This document shows, piece by piece, positions 1-10,310 of a stretch of 64,000 bases of DNA (its first letter is position 1; each line of letters opens with the position of its first letter). The DNA is taken from NCBI RefSeq assembly GCF_001425305.1, contig NZ_LMEE01000001.1:570646-634645 (forward strand). The letters are read 5' to 3'. The notes below the pieces were generated by a model, which was given only the letters and a program-made list of their open reading frames with translations, did not search any database and was not told the origin of the DNA. The position numbers were made by a program, and so were the translations under genes. This stretch comes from Phenylobacterium sp. Root1290. Lineage in GTDB: Bacteria; Pseudomonadota; Alphaproteobacteria; Caulobacterales; Caulobacteraceae.

Positions 1-2768
1 TGAGCATCGCCGAGCAGGAGGTGCAGGCCGCCATCGCCTCGGCCTCGGGCCTGCTGCCCGACGGCCTGCCGACGCCGCCGATCTATCGCAAGGTCAATCC
101 CGCCGACGCGCCGATCCTGACGCTCGCCGTGACCTCCCAGGCCACGCCCCTGCACCAGGTCCACGACATGGTGGACACGCGCATCGCCCAGAAACTGTCT
201 CAGGTCTCCGGGGTCGGCCACATCGCCCTGGCCGGCGGCCAGCGCCCAGCCGTGCGCATCCAGGCCAATCCCCGCGCGCTCGCGGCCCACGGCCTCACCT
301 TCGACGACATCCGCACCGCCGTCGCCGCCGGCAGCGTCAACCAGCCCAAGGGCGGCTTCGACGGCCCGCACCGCTCGGTGATGATGGACGCCAACGACCA
401 GCTGCGGTCGATCGAGGACTACCGCGCCCTGATCCTGGCCTGGCGCGAAGGCGCGCCGATCCGGCTCGATCAGGTCGCCGAGGTGGTGGACGGGGTTGAG
501 GACCGCCGCCTGGCCGCCTGGTCCGGTCCCGCGCCCGCCGTCCTCGTCAACATCCAGCGCCAGCCCGGCGCCAACGTCATCGGCGTGGTCGACCGCGTTC
601 GCGATCTGCTGCCCGAGCTGACCGCCACCCTGCCCGCCGACGTCAAGGTCGAGGTCCTCAGCGACCGCACCCGCGCCATCCGCTCATCGATCACCCACGT
701 GCAGATCGAGCTGCTGTTCGCCGTCGGCCTCGTGGTCGCCGTGACCTTCCTGTTCCTGCGCAGCGCCCGGGCCACGATCATCCCAGCCGTGGTCGTGCCG
801 CTGTCGCTGATCGGCACGTTCGGGGCCATGCACCTGCTTGGCTACAGCGTGAACAACCTCACCTTGATGGCTCTGACCATCGCAGCCGGCTTCGTGGTCG
901 ACGACGCCATCGTCATGCTCGAGAACATCGCTCGCTATCTGGAGAAGGGCGAAGCGCCGCTGCAGGCCGCGCTGAAGGGCGCCAAGGAGATCGGCTTCAC
1001 CCTGGTCTCCCTGACCATCTCCCTGATCGCCGTGCTGATCCCGCTGCTGTTCATGGGCGAGGTTGTCGGCCGGCTGTTCCGCGAGTTCGCCGTCACCCTG
1101 GCGGTGGCGATCCTGATCTCGCTGGTCGTCTCCCTGACGCTGACGCCGGCCATGTGCGCGCGGATGCTGCGTCCGCACGGCGCTCAGGCCCCCGGCATCC
1201 TCGACGGCGTCATCGCCGGCTATGGCCGCGCCCTCGACTGGGTGCTGGAACGCCGGACGCTGTTCCTGGGCGTGACCGCAGCCACCATCGCCCTGACAGC
1301 CGCACTCTACGCCGTCGCGCCGAAGGGCTTCTTCCCGGTCCAGGACGGCGGCGCGATCCAGGTCGTCACCCGCGCCGCGCCTGACGTGTCGTTCCAGAAG
1401 ATGGCGCGCCAGCAGCAGGCCGCGGTCCAGGCCATCCTCGAAGATCCCGCCGTCGAAAGCGTCTCCTCGTTCATCGGCGTCGACGGCCAGAACGCCACGC
1501 CCAACGCCGGCCGCATGCAGATCAACCTGCATCCGCACGGCCGGCGCCCGCCGGTCGCCCAGGTGATCGCGGACCTCGAACGACGCACCGCCGGCCTGCC
1601 TGGCCTGCGCCTCTATATGCAGCCGACCCAGGAACTGAACGTCGACGACCAGGTCGCCCGCAGCCAGTACCGCTTCAGCCTCTCCAGCCCTGACGGCGCA
1701 CGTCTCGCCGACTGGACCGGCCGCCTGGTCGAGGCGCTGTCCGCCGCGCCGCAGCTGCGCAACGTCTCCAGCGACCTGGAGCCCGGAGGCCTCGGCGCGC
1801 GCATCGTCATCGACCGCCAGGCCGCCGCCCGTCTCGGCGTGACCGCCGCCGACGTCGACTCCGCGCTCTACAGCGCCTTCGGCCAGCGCCAGATCGCCAC
1901 CCTGTTCACCCAGGCCAACCAGTACCGCGTGGTGCTGGAGGTCGCGCCCGACCAGCAGTTCGGCCCGCAGACCCTGGAGCATGTTCACCTGAAAGCGGCC
2001 GGCGGCGGCCTCGTGCCGCTATCCAGCTTCGCCAGCGTCGAGCTCGAGCCGACCGCGCTCTCCCACGCGCGCCTTGGCCAGTTCCCGGCCACGACCGTCG
2101 CCTTCGACCTCGCGCCCGGCGTAGCGCTTGGGGAGGCCGCCTCCGCCATCGACGCGGCAGCAAAGGAGATCGGCCTGCCGGCCTCGGTGGAGCTGAAATT
2201 CCAGGGCGCGGCGCGGGCCTTCGACGCTTCGCTCTCCGGAACGCTGTGGCTGATCATCGCTGCGGTGGTGGTGATGTATATCGTCCTGGGCGTGCTCTAC
2301 GAGAGCCTGATCCACCCGGTCACCATCCTCTCGACCCTGCCGTCCGCGGCCATCGGCGCGCTCCTGGCCCTGCTGCTGGCGGGCCGCCCGCTCGACCTGA
2401 TCGCGGTGATCGGGATCATCCTGCTGATCGGGCTGGTCAAGAAGAACGGCATCATGATGGTCGACTTCGCGCTCGCCGCCGAGCGGGAGGAAGGCCTCAC
2501 CCCGCGCGAGGCGATCCATCGCGCCGCCCTCCAGCGGTTCCGGCCGATCCTGATGACCACCCTGGCGGCCCTCGTCGGGGCGCTGCCGCTGATGTTCGCC
2601 ACCGGCCCAGGCGCCGAGCTGCGCCAGCCTCTGGGCCTGGTCATGGTCGGAGGTCTGGCGGTCAGCCAGGTGCTGACCCTGTTCACGACGCCGGTCATCT
2701 ACCTCGCCTTCGACTCGCTCGCGCGCCGCCGTCGCCGAGCGCCGATCCTGGCCGCCGAGACGCCGTGA
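1..2768 (+). CDS. RND efflux transporter permease, first of a tandem pair (5' partial)
   Basis: Inner-membrane permease of the resistance-nodulation-division type, exporting substrates by proton antiport as part of a tripartite pump. The reading frame is open from base 3, so the true start lies upstream; about 920 residues are present against roughly 1030 for the family. Visible are the periplasmic porter domain, the central membrane block with the [11 protein letters not shown] stretch that carries the conserved aspartate pair of the proton relay, a second porter half, and a C-terminal membrane block with a [14 protein letters not shown] motif. The stop overlaps the start of a second, non-identical permease, an arrangement known from MdtBC/MuxBC heteromeric pumps. 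The membrane fusion partner is presumably upstream of the window. Substrate cannot be read from the sequence. Confidence 0.93.
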   Translation, partial: SIAEQEVQAAIASASGLLPDGLPTPPIYRKVNPADAPILTLAVTSQATPLHQVHDMVDTRIAQKLSQVSGVGHIALAGGQRPAVRIQANPRALAAHGLTFDDIRTAVAAGSVNQPKGGFDGPHRSVMMDANDQLRSIEDYRALILAWREGAPIRLDQVAEVVDGVEDRRLAAWSGPAPAVLVNIQRQPGANVIGVVDRVRDLLPELTATLPADVKVEVLSDRTRAIRSSITHVQIELLFAVGLVVAVTFLFLRSARATIIPAVVVPLSLIGTFGAMHLLGYSVNNLTLMALTIAAGFVVDDAIVMLENIARYLEKGEAPLQAALKGAKEIGFTLVSLTISLIAVLIPLLFMGEVVGRLFREFAVTLAVAILISLVVSLTLTPAMCARMLRPHGAQAPGILDGVIAGYGRALDWVLERRTLFLGVTAATIALTAALYAVAPKGFFPVQDGGAIQVVTRAAPDVSFQKMARQQQAAVQAILEDPAVESVSSFIGVDGQNATPNAGRMQINLHPHGRRPPVAQVIADLERRTAGLPGLRLYMQPTQELNVDDQVARSQYRFSLSSPDGARLADWTGRLVEALSAAPQLRNVSSDLEPGGLGARIVIDRQAAARLGVTAADVDSALYSAFGQRQIATLFTQANQYRVVLEVAPDQQFGPQTLEHVHLKAAGGGLVPLSSFASVELEPTALSHARLGQFPATTVAFDLAPGVALGEAASAIDAAAKEIGLPASVELKFQGAARAFDASLSGTLWLIIAAVVVMYIVLGVLYESLIHPVTILSTLPSAAIGALLALLLAGRPLDLIAVIGIILLIGLVKKNGIMMVDFALAAEREEGLTPREAIHRAALQRFRPILMTTLAALVGALPLMFATGPGAELRQPLGLVMVGGLAVSQVLTLFTTPVIYLAFDSLARRRRRAPILAAETP

Positions 2769-5700
2769 AGCGTCCGTTCAACCCGGCCGAGACGTTCCTG
2801 CGGCGTCCGGTGGCCGCGCTGCTGCTGGCCCTGGCGCTGGTGCTCGCGGGCGCCGGCGCCTACCAGGTCCTGCCGACCGCGCCCCTGCCCGAAGTCGACG
2901 TGCCGGTCATCGTCGTCGAGGCGAGTCTGCCCGGCGCCAATCCGCGCACCATGGCCGCCGCCGTCGCCACGCCGCTGGAACGGGCGATGGGCTCGATCGC
3001 CGGGATCACCGCCCTCGACTCCACCAGCGGCCAGGGCTCGACCTCGATCGAGCTGACCTTCGAGCTCGACCGCGACATCAACGACGCCGCCCGCGAGGTC
3101 CAGGCCGCGATCAACGCCTCGCGCCCGATGCTTCCCGCCGGCATGCCGAGCGAACCGACCTATCGCAAGGTGAACCCTTCCCAGGCGCCGATTATGGTGC
3201 TGGCCCTGGCCTCGCCGAACCTGCCGCCCGGCGAACTCTACGACGCGGCCGCCACCATCCTGGCGCAGAAGCTCTCCCAGGCCCCCGGCGTCGGCGAGGT
3301 CAGCGTCGGCGGCGCCGCCCTGCCCGCCGTGCGCGTGCAGATGAACCCCCACGCCCTCAACAGCTACGGCCTGGCGCTGGACGAGGTGCGCAAGGCGATT
3401 GACGCCGCCAATCCGTCCGGTCCGGTCGGCAGCGTCGAGAACGGCGACCGGTTCTGGACCATCGTCTCCAGCGGCCAGCTGCGGACCCCGGCCGACTATG
3501 CCGGCCTGGTGGTCGCTTGGCGCAACGACGCCCCGATCCGCCTGGGCGACGTCGCCCAGATCGTGGACGCCACCGAAAACCGCTACAGCCTGGGCTTCCA
3601 CAACGACAAGCCGGCGGTTCTGGTCACCATCCGCCGCCAGCCGGGGGCGAACATCCTGGCGACGACCCAGGCGATCCACGACTCGCTGCCGGGCCTGCGC
3701 GAGCTGATGCCCGCGGACTCAAGCCTGACCGTTGTGCTGGACCGCAGCCCGGGCGTGCGCGCCACCTTGGCCGAGGCCCAGAAGACGCTGCTGATCTCCA
3801 TCGTCCTCGTTGTGGCGGTGACGGCGCTCTTCCTAGGCCGCCTGCGCGCGGCCCTTGTGCCCAGCCTTGCCGTACCGGTGACGCTGATCGGCGCCTTCGC
3901 GGCCATGGCGCTGATGGGCTTCTCGCTGAACAATCTGTCGGTCACGGCGCTCATCATCGCGGCGGGGCTGGTGGTCGACGACGCCATCGTCGTGCTCGAG
4001 AACATCACCCGCCACATGGACCAGGGTCTGTCGCCGCTGCGCGCGGCCAGGCGCGGCGCCGCAGAGGTCGGGTTCACCCTGATCGCCATGAACATCGCCC
4101 TGGTGGTCGTGTTCGTCGCCATCCTGTTCATGGGCGGCGTCGTCGAGAAGCTGTTCCGCGAGTTCTCGCTGACCCTGGCGGCCACTGTCGTCCTCTCGCT
4201 GATCGTCTCCCTCACCCTGACCCCGACGCTCTGCGCGCGCCTGGCGTCGAGCGCCAAGGACCGTCCGCCCGCGGGCCCCCACCGCGCGCTCGAAGCCCTG
4301 CGCGACGCCTATGGCCGCTCCCTCGACCGGACGCTGCGCCATCCGCTCGCCGCCGTCGGCGTGCTGGCGCTGGCGACCACCCTGACGGTCGCGCTCTACA
4401 TCTGGATTCCCAAGGGCATGCTGCCCGAACAGGACACCGGCCAGGTCAGCGGCTTTGCGCGCGGCGACGACGGCATCTCGTTCGCCGTGATGCAGCCGAA
4501 GATCGAAGCCTATCGCCGCCTGCTGCTGGCCGAGCCGGCGGTGGCCGACGTCGTCGGCTCGGCCGGCGGCGACAACGGCATCAACAACTCCTCGCTGATG
4601 ATCCGCCTCAAGCCGGTCTCCGAGCGCGGCGAAACTTCGCAGCAGGTAATCGACCGCCTTCGCGCGGCGACGCCGAAGATTCCCGGCGGCGCCCTCTGGC
4701 TCAACCTCGACCAGGACATCGAGTTGGAGGCGCCCAGCCAGACCGGCGAGTTCGAAGTCGTCCTGCGCGCCGACGACCTTCACCAGCTCAACCAATGGAC
4801 TCCGAAGATCTCCCGCGCCCTCGCCGCAGTCCCTGAACTGACCGACGTCGAGGAGGTCAGCGAAACCGGCAACCTGCAGGTCAATCTCGACATCGACCGC
4901 GACGCCGCCGCACGTCTCGGCGTCGACGTCGAAACCGTCACCTCGGTGCTCAACAACGCCTTCAGCCAGCGCCAGGTCGCCACCCTCTACGACGCCCTCA
5001 ACCAGTATCGCGTCATCCTGGAGCTGGAGCCCGACCAGACGCGCGGTCCCGAGGCGCTGGAGATGGTCCACGTCATCGCCGCCGACGGCCGCAAGGTCCC
5101 GCTGTCGGCCTTCACGACCTGGAACTACAGCGTCAACTCCGACTGGGTCTGGCGCGAGCAGCTGTTCGCCGCCCGCTCGCTCGGCTTCTCCCTCGCCCCT
5201 GACGTCACCCCCCGACAGGCTGAGCGGGCCATTAGGCAGGCCATGGCCGCGGCCTTCGTCCCCAACGACATCCAGGTCCGCATCGGCGGCGGCATGGATC
5301 TGACCAACAAGACCCTGGCCAACCAGCCTCTGCTGATCGGCGGGGTCATCATCGCCGTCTACATCGTGCTGGGCGTGCTTTACGAGAGCCTGCGCCACCC
5401 GCTGACCATCCTCTCGACCCTGCCGCCGGCCGGGCTCGGGGCGCTGTTGGCCCTGGCCGCGACCGGCAAGCCGCTGACCCTGCTGGCCTTGCTCGGCCTC
5501 TTCCTGCTGGTCGGCATGGTGATGAAGAACGCCATCCTGATGGTCGACTTCGCCTTGCGGGAACAGCGCCGCAACGGCCTGGCCCCAGCCCAGGCCATCG
5601 GCGCCGCGGCCCGGACCCGCCTGCGCCCGATCCTGATGACAAATTGCGCCGCGATCCTCGGCGCCCTGCCGCTCGCGCTCGGCGCCGGCGAGGGCTCGGA

Positions 5701-5854
5701 GATGCGCACCCCGCTGGGCGTCACCATCATCGGCGGCCTGCTGATCAGCCAGCTGCTGACGCTCTACATCGTCCCGGCGGTCTATGTTTGCCTGGAGGGT
5801 CGCGGCCTGCGTCGCGCCGCCATCCCGGCGGAGGCCGCGGTCGCCCTGCCCTGA
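2765..5854 (+). CDS. RND efflux transporter permease, second of a tandem pair
   Basis: A complete permease of 1029 residues. I place the start at a GTG at 2765 that overlaps the upstream TGA (GTGA), a signature of translational coupling; the longer open frame further upstream is out-of-frame read-through of the first permease. Two porter halves and twelve expected membrane segments follow the usual order, including [11 protein letters not shown] and [12 protein letters not shown] motifs. It resembles the first permease clearly but is far from identical, so the two probably assemble as a mixed trimer like MdtB with MdtC. An outer-membrane channel is not encoded next to it: the following gene is convergent and unrelated. 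Confidence 0.94.
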   Translation: MKRPFNPAETFLRRPVAALLLALALVLAGAGAYQVLPTAPLPEVDVPVIVVEASLPGANPRTMAAAVATPLERAMGSIAGITALDSTSGQGSTSIELTFELDRDINDAAREVQAAINASRPMLPAGMPSEPTYRKVNPSQAPIMVLALASPNLPPGELYDAAATILAQKLSQAPGVGEVSVGGAALPAVRVQMNPHALNSYGLALDEVRKAIDAANPSGPVGSVENGDRFWTIVSSGQLRTPADYAGLVVAWRNDAPIRLGDVAQIVDATENRYSLGFHNDKPAVLVTIRRQPGANILATTQAIHDSLPGLRELMPADSSLTVVLDRSPGVRATLAEAQKTLLISIVLVVAVTALFLGRLRAALVPSLAVPVTLIGAFAAMALMGFSLNNLSVTALIIAAGLVVDDAIVVLENITRHMDQGLSPLRAARRGAAEVGFTLIAMNIALVVVFVAILFMGGVVEKLFREFSLTLAATVVLSLIVSLTLTPTLCARLASSAKDRPPAGPHRALEALRDAYGRSLDRTLRHPLAAVGVLALATTLTVALYIWIPKGMLPEQDTGQVSGFARGDDGISFAVMQPKIEAYRRLLLAEPAVADVVGSAGGDNGINNSSLMIRLKPVSERGETSQQVIDRLRAATPKIPGGALWLNLDQDIELEAPSQTGEFEVVLRADDLHQLNQWTPKISRALAAVPELTDVEEVSETGNLQVNLDIDRDAAARLGVDVETVTSVLNNAFSQRQVATLYDALNQYRVILELEPDQTRGPEALEMVHVIAADGRKVPLSAFTTWNYSVNSDWVWREQLFAARSLGFSLAPDVTPRQAERAIRQAMAAAFVPNDIQVRIGGGMDLTNKTLANQPLLIGGVIIAVYIVLGVLYESLRHPLTILSTLPPAGLGALLALAATGKPLTLLALLGLFLLVGMVMKNAILMVDFALREQRRNGLAPAQAIGAAARTRLRPILMTNCAAILGALPLALGAGEGSEMRTPLGVTIIGGLLISQLLTLYIVPAVYVCLEGRGLRRAAIPAEAAVALP

Positions 5855-5859
5855 TCTCC

Positions 5860-6726
5860 CTACACGCTCAGCGCCACGGTCCCGCCCGAGCGCTTACGCC
5901 ACATCATGTAAGGCAGCCCCAGCAGGGCCGAGAGGATCAGGTAGAGCAGCACCACGGCGACGACCGCCTTTTCACCCGGGAAGTTCAGCGCCGCGAGCGA
6001 CATCGCGATACCCGGATGGCGGGACGACGAGGCCAGCGCCAACACCGTCCGGTCGTCAGGATCGGGGCCGCCCAACAATTGTCCCACGACCAGGCCGATG
6101 ACGATGAAGACGGCCAGGGCGGCCAGTGTGCCGCCGCCGATCTGGGCGATGACTGGCCGCCAGGTCTGAAAGAGGATCGGGACCGCCGCCGTCAGCAGCA
6201 AAAGGCTGCCGACCCGCGCGAACGCCGGTTGAATCCAGGCCGCAAACCGGGGCGCCAGTCGCGCAAGCACCGCGCCGGCGGCCAGCGGCGCCAGGATCAT
6301 CGTGCCGACGACTCCAGCGAGGTGGCTGATCCCGGCCTGCAAGGGCATGTGATAGCTGCTGCTCAAGAAGTGCATCGCCAGGGGTATCCAGACCAGCGCG
6401 AAAATCGACGCCGCCACCAGCAGCCCGATGGAATACGAAGCGTCGCCCCCGGCCTTCGCCTGCTTGCCGGGCAGCAGCGGTGGGATCGGCGCCAGCGCCA
6501 GGGCCACCAGCACGATCTCGACAGGTCGCGGAAGGTCGAAGAGCCTTGTGATGGCGACCGCCGCCGCCAGCATCACCACGAACATCGACAAGAACGACAG
6601 CGCCAGTTTGCCAGGGGTCTGCGCCAACGAAATCACATCGTGCAGCCTGGCCGTCAGCCCCAGGGCGAACACCATGGTGATGATGCTGGCCTTGAGCACG
6701 AGCGGCACGAGTTCGGCGAGCGACAT
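5860..6726 (-). CDS. Bile acid:sodium symporter family (BASS-like) transporter
   Basis: A 288-residue protein made almost entirely of hydrophobic segments, with the family-like stretch ending in SSRHPGIAMSLAALNFPGEK near residues 235-255. This fits the SBF/BASS fold of sodium-coupled carriers, some of which move bile acids, pantoate, keto acids or arsenite. Nothing in the context names the substrate. The gene is convergent with the RND permeases (five bases between stops) and is followed in the opposite direction by a formylglycine-generating enzyme gene. The family assignment is fairly firm, the substrate unknown. Confidence 0.75.
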   Translation of the reverse strand: MSLAELVPLVLKASIITMVFALGLTARLHDVISLAQTPGKLALSFLSMFVVMLAAAVAITRLFDLPRPVEIVLVALALAPIPPLLPGKQAKAGGDASYSIGLLVAASIFALVWIPLAMHFLSSSYHMPLQAGISHLAGVVGTMILAPLAAGAVLARLAPRFAAWIQPAFARVGSLLLLTAAVPILFQTWRPVIAQIGGGTLAALAVFIVIGLVVGQLLGGPDPDDRTVLALASSSRHPGIAMSLAALNFPGEKAVVAVVLLYLILSALLGLPYMMWRKRSGGTVALSV

Positions 6727-6914
6727 CTTATGGCCTAGCCTCTTGTGGCCGTCTCACGGCGATGATTGGCGGACAGCCAACCACCCCCGACCGATCAAGA
6801 CCATTGGCGCGAACCCTGACGATCCTAGGAGTTTCTCCTGATGAGCAGGCCTGGGCTTTCGCCACGACCTCGCATACTCAGAAGGCGCCGCCAGCCGAGG
6901 GAGATCGCCGCGCC

Positions 6915-7844
6915 ATGACCGACGCCACCAATCTCCGCGGCATGCGCCGTCTCGACGGCGGCGCGTTCGTCATGGGCTCCGACGTCTTCTATCCGGAGGA
7001 GCGTCCGGCTCGACCGGTCAGCGTCGATCCGTTCTGGATCGACCAGGCGCCGGTGACCAACCGCCAGTTCGCCGCCTTCATCCGCGCCACGGGTCATCGG
7101 ACCCTGGCCGAGATCGCCCCCGATCCGAAGGACTATCCCGGCATGCCGCCGGACATGGCCCGCGCAGGGTCCCTGGTCTTCCGCCCGACGGCCGAACCTG
7201 TCTGGCTCGGCGATCACAATCAGTGGTGGGAGTTCAAGTTCGGAGCCTTCTGGCGCCGGCCGCTGGGCCGGCCCGGCCCGATGGCGCTCGACGATCACCC
7301 CGTCGTTCACGTCGCCTACGAGGACGCCCAGGCCTACGCCGACTGGGCCGGCAAATCCCTGCCCACAGAGGCCGAATGGGAGTTCGCCGCCCGTGGCGGG
7401 TCGGCGACCGAGTTCGCCTGGGGCGATGAACTGGCCCCCGGCGGCGCCATGCTCGCCAACTACTTCCAGGGCGAATTCCCCTGGCGCAATCTCCAGCTCG
7501 ACGGCTGGGAGCGCACGTCTCCGGTCGGCAGCTTCCCGCCCAACGGCTTTGGCCTCTCCGACATGATCGGCAATGTCTGGGAGTGGACAAGCGACTGGTA
7601 CGCGGACGCCGGCGCCCTCGCCAGTCCCTGCTGCGCGCCGTCCAACCCCAAGGGCGGGGTCCTGGAACAGAGCTACGACCCGGCCACGCCGCAGGTCAGT
7701 ATCCCCCGCAAGGTGATCAAAGGCGGCTCGCACCTCTGCGCCGAATCCTACTGCCAGCGCTATCGCCCGGCCGCTCGCCACCCGCAGGCCATCGACTCCT
7801 CGACCAGCCACATCGGCTTCCGCTGCGTCGTCCGCGCCGCCTAG
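6915..7844 (+). CDS. Formylglycine-generating enzyme (sulfatase-modifying factor family)
   Basis: A 309-residue FGE-sulfatase-domain protein. It opens with the family pattern GGAFVMGSDVFYPEE followed by PVTNRQFAAFIRATG, and the C-terminus carries KGGSHLCAESYCQRYRPAAR then GFRCV. Cys275 and Cys280 stand where the copper-binding catalytic cysteine pair of true FGEs stands, so this is probably a working enzyme that converts a sulfatase active-site cysteine to formylglycine, not merely an FGE-fold relative. I chose ATG 6915, preceded by an AGGGAGA-type ribosome site, over a frame start at 6762. No sulfatase gene lies in this window, so its client is elsewhere. The stop codon shares a CTAG tetranucleotide with the convergent hydrolase gene. 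Confidence 0.9.
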   Translation: MTDATNLRGMRRLDGGAFVMGSDVFYPEERPARPVSVDPFWIDQAPVTNRQFAAFIRATGHRTLAEIAPDPKDYPGMPPDMARAGSLVFRPTAEPVWLGDHNQWWEFKFGAFWRRPLGRPGPMALDDHPVVHVAYEDAQAYADWAGKSLPTEAEWEFAARGGSATEFAWGDELAPGGAMLANYFQGEFPWRNLQLDGWERTSPVGSFPPNGFGLSDMIGNVWEWTSDWYADAGALASPCCAPSNPKGGVLEQSYDPATPQVSIPRKVIKGGSHLCAESYCQRYRPAARHPQAIDSSTSHIGFRCVVRAA

Positions 7845-8515
7845 TTGGACGCCACCCAGGCCGCGCAAGCGTCCAGGATTTCGGCCATCACCTCGGGATC
7901 CTTGCGCCCGCTCTTGGCCGGCGCGTGGAACGAGTGATCCGCGAATTGCGCCAAGGTCAGGCTGGCTCGCGGACCAAGACCCGTCACGGTCTCTTGCAGC
8001 AGGTCCAACCGGGCGAACTCGTCGTTCGTCCCCTGCAGAAACAGCATCGGGACCTTCACGTCCGCCAGGTGCGCGCCCCGTTCGACACCTAGCTTGCCGG
8101 GCGGATGCAGGGGGAAGGCGAAGAAAACCAGGCCGCGAACGCCCGGCAGCGCCCGCTCGGCCTGGGCCTGCGACGTCATCCGTCCGCCGAACGAGCGGCC
8201 GCCGGCGAACAGCGGCAGGTCCGGCGCCAGGTCGGCCGCCTTGGCGACCGCCGCCCGCACCGTCTCGTGCGCCAGCGCCGGCGAGTCCGGCCGCTTCGAG
8301 CCGCGCTCCATATAGAGGAAGTTGTAGCGCAGGGTCGCGATCCCCCGCTCCCCCAGGCCCTCGGCGGTGGCGGTCATCGCCTTGTGCGCCATGCCGGCTC
8401 CCGCCCCATGCGCCAGCACAAGCACGGCCTTCGCGCCGGTCGGCCGGTTCCAGAGCCCCGAGACAGCGCGCTCGGCGTCCAGTGGGATGACGACAGGTTC
8501 CACGGCTACAACCAT
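7841..8515 (-). CDS. Alpha/beta hydrolase, TEX30/KANL3-like (dienelactone-hydrolase-type)
   Basis: A cytoplasmic hydrolase of 224 residues. An oxyanion-type HGAG sequence lies near residue 32, the nucleophile serine sits in GGRSFGG, and an acidic residue and histidine follow in GTNDEF and DHSFH. The fold is typical of small alpha/beta hydrolases of the TEX30/KANL3 group; no substrate is known from context. The start is taken at ATG 8515, ten bases inside the upstream corA-like gene, which suggests the two are translationally coupled; the longer frame start at 8596 would run deep into that gene. The stop shares CTAG with the convergent FGE gene. Confidence 0.82.
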   Translation of the reverse strand: MVVAVEPVVIPLDAERAVSGLWNRPTGAKAVLVLAHGAGAGMAHKAMTATAEGLGERGIATLRYNFLYMERGSKRPDSPALAHETVRAAVAKAADLAPDLPLFAGGRSFGGRMTSQAQAERALPGVRGLVFFAFPLHPPGKLGVERGAHLADVKVPMLFLQGTNDEFARLDLLQETVTGLGPRASLTLAQFADHSFHAPAKSGRKDPEVMAEILDACAAWVASN

Positions 8516-9474
8516 TTCGACCGCTTGAAGCGAACATAGAGGACCATGCAGATGGCCACGATGGCGACCACGACGATCAGATAGCCGTAACGCCACTTCA
8601 GTTCCGGCATGACTTCGAAGTTCATGCCGTAGATGCCGGCGATGGCCGTCGGCACCGCCAGGATCGCCGCCCAGGCCGCCAGCCGCCGGGTGATTGCGCC
8701 TTGCCGCTGCTGTTCCATGAGGCTGCTGGCCTCGAAAACCGACGAGAGCACATCCCGTAGGGACTCCACCAGCGAAGCCACCCGCCGCACATGGTCGGAG
8801 ACATCGCGGAAGTACGGCCGCACATCCAGGTCGACGCAGGGCAGCTCATGATGCTCCAGCCGGCTCGCGACCTCCTCCATCGGGCCCAGCACCCGCTTGA
8901 ACCGCATCAGCTCGCGGCGCAGTCCGAAGATCCGCAGCACTTCCGCGCGGCTGAGGAACGCATCGAGCGCGTAGCGCTCCATCGCCAGGACCTCTTCCTC
9001 GATCGCATCGACGATGGGGAAATAGCCGTCGACGATGAAGTCGAGCACCGCATGCAGGATGTAGTCGACGCCATGCCTCAACTGGGCTGGGGTCGCCTCT
9101 AGGTGCTCGCGCAGTTCAAGGTGCGCCCGCGCCGAGCCGTGGCGGACCGTGATGATGTGGCTTTGGCCGACGAAGATGTCGGTCTCGCCGTAGCCGATCT
9201 TCTCGCCCTCCAGGTGCGCGGTCCGCGCCACCACGAAAAGCTGATCGCCATAGACATCGACCTTCGGCAGCTGGTCGGACTTCAGTGCATCCTCGACGGC
9301 CAGCGGGTGCAGGTCGAAGCGCCGCCTCAGGATATCGAGCTCGTCCTCGGTCGGCTCGAACAGGCCGATCCAGGCGAATTGTCCCGGCTCGAATTGCAGG
9401 CTGTCGGGATCGTGCAGGTCGATCGCTCGCACCCGCCGGCCCTCGCCATAGACATAGGCGGCAATGACGCTCAT
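8506..9474 (-). CDS. corA: CorA-family divalent cation transporter
   Basis: A 322-residue inner-membrane channel for magnesium or related divalent ions. The long N-terminal cytoplasmic domain is rich in helical acidic segments and is followed by two C-terminal membrane helices. The signature GMN loop sits at residues 283-285 in YGMNF, right after the first helix, which is diagnostic for the family; the C-terminus is basic as usual. The length is normal. The gene overlaps the downstream hydrolase gene by ten bases. Whether it imports magnesium, cobalt or exports zinc (ZntB-like) cannot be decided by eye. Confidence 0.92.
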   Translation of the reverse strand: MSVIAAYVYGEGRRVRAIDLHDPDSLQFEPGQFAWIGLFEPTEDELDILRRRFDLHPLAVEDALKSDQLPKVDVYGDQLFVVARTAHLEGEKIGYGETDIFVGQSHIITVRHGSARAHLELREHLEATPAQLRHGVDYILHAVLDFIVDGYFPIVDAIEEEVLAMERYALDAFLSRAEVLRIFGLRRELMRFKRVLGPMEEVASRLEHHELPCVDLDVRPYFRDVSDHVRRVASLVESLRDVLSSVFEASSLMEQQRQGAITRRLAAWAAILAVPTAIAGIYGMNFEVMPELKWRYGYLIVVVAIVAICMVLYVRFKRSKWL

Positions 9475-9542
9475 CGGGGCTCACCACGGACAACGGGAAT
9501 CGGCCACAGTCTGCGCCTCCTCCGCCGCCCAGGCCAAGCCGG

Positions 9543-10310
9543 CTAGCTTGCGAGCTCCGTCAGCATCTCTGGCCGCTTCGTCGCGGCCTGCGCCGCGACC
9601 TCTCCGACGACGATCAACACCGGACCGTCGAGATCGCTCGGCGCCATCTCAGCCAGGCTTGCGAGCACGCCCGTGAACAGCCGCGCGTTGGGCCGCCCCG
9701 CGTTCTCCACCGCCAGGACCGGCGTCGTCGCTGGGCGACCCGCCGCCAGCAGCCGGTCGCGGATCGCACCGGCCGCCGCGCCGCCCATATAGATCGCCAA
9801 GGTCGCCTCGGGATCGGCCGCCGCCCGCCAGTCCTCGGCCAGGCTTCCCTGGTCCAGCCGCGCCGTCGTCAGCACCACGCGCCGGGCCTGACCCCGGTGG
9901 GTCAGCGGAAAGCCGAACTGCGCCGCCGCCGCCGCGGCCGCCGTGACGCCGGGAATGACTTGCGCCTCGATCCCGGCCGCCTGCAGTGCGGCCATCTCCT
10001 CGCCGACCCGACCGAACACCGACGGATCGCCACCTTTCAGCCGGACCACGTCCAGCCCCCGCCGCGCCAGCCGCACCATCAGCCGGTTGATCGTCGTCTG
10101 CGCCATGCTTGTCCGCCCGGCCCGCTTGCCGGTCTGGATCTTCAGGCAATTGGCCGGCGCCAGATCCAGGATCTCCTGAGGGATCAGCGCGTCGTAGAGC
10201 AGCGCCTGCGCCTGCTCGACCGCGCGCGCCGCGCGGACCGTCAGCAGATCGGCGGCGCCGGGACCGGCTCCGACGAGCAGAACGCGGCCAAGTCGGGGGT
10301 CATGCGGCAT
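9543..10310 (-). CDS. cobA: Uroporphyrinogen-III C-methyltransferase (SUMT)
   Basis: A 255-residue SAM-dependent enzyme that adds two methyl groups to uroporphyrinogen III, giving precorrin-2, the precursor of siroheme (and of cobalamin). Motifs seen are VGAGPGAADLLTVRA at the N-terminus, a YDALI region, and the GGDPSVFGR glycine-rich loop near residue 92. It is the last gene of the nitrate assimilation operon and overlaps the 3' end of nasA by eleven bases, so its role here is presumably to feed siroheme to NirB. It lacks the CysG-type dehydrogenase/ferrochelatase domain, so those steps must be encoded elsewhere. Confidence 0.95.
   Translation of the reverse strand: MPHDPRLGRVLLVGAGPGAADLLTVRAARAVEQAQALLYDALIPQEILDLAPANCLKIQTGKRAGRTSMAQTTINRLMVRLARRGLDVVRLKGGDPSVFGRVGEEMAALQAAGIEAQVIPGVTAAAAAAAQFGFPLTHRGQARRVVLTTARLDQGSLAEDWRAAADPEATLAIYMGGAAAGAIRDRLLAAGRPATTPVLAVENAGRPNARLFTGVLASLAEMAPSDLDGPVLIVVGEVAAQAATKRPEMLTELAS

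Noticed and set aside
684..1988. 434-codon open frame on the minus strand
   Set aside because: It is the antisense shadow of the RND permease: GC-rich codons leave reverse frames open; the product is low-complexity with no domain.
2246..2764. Upstream extension of the second RND permease frame
   Set aside because: It lies inside the first permease gene in another frame; GTG 2765 has the coupled GTGA overlap.
3833..5398. 521-codon minus-strand open frame
   Set aside because: Shadow of the second RND permease; composition is Gly/Asp/Gln/His rich and non-protein-like.
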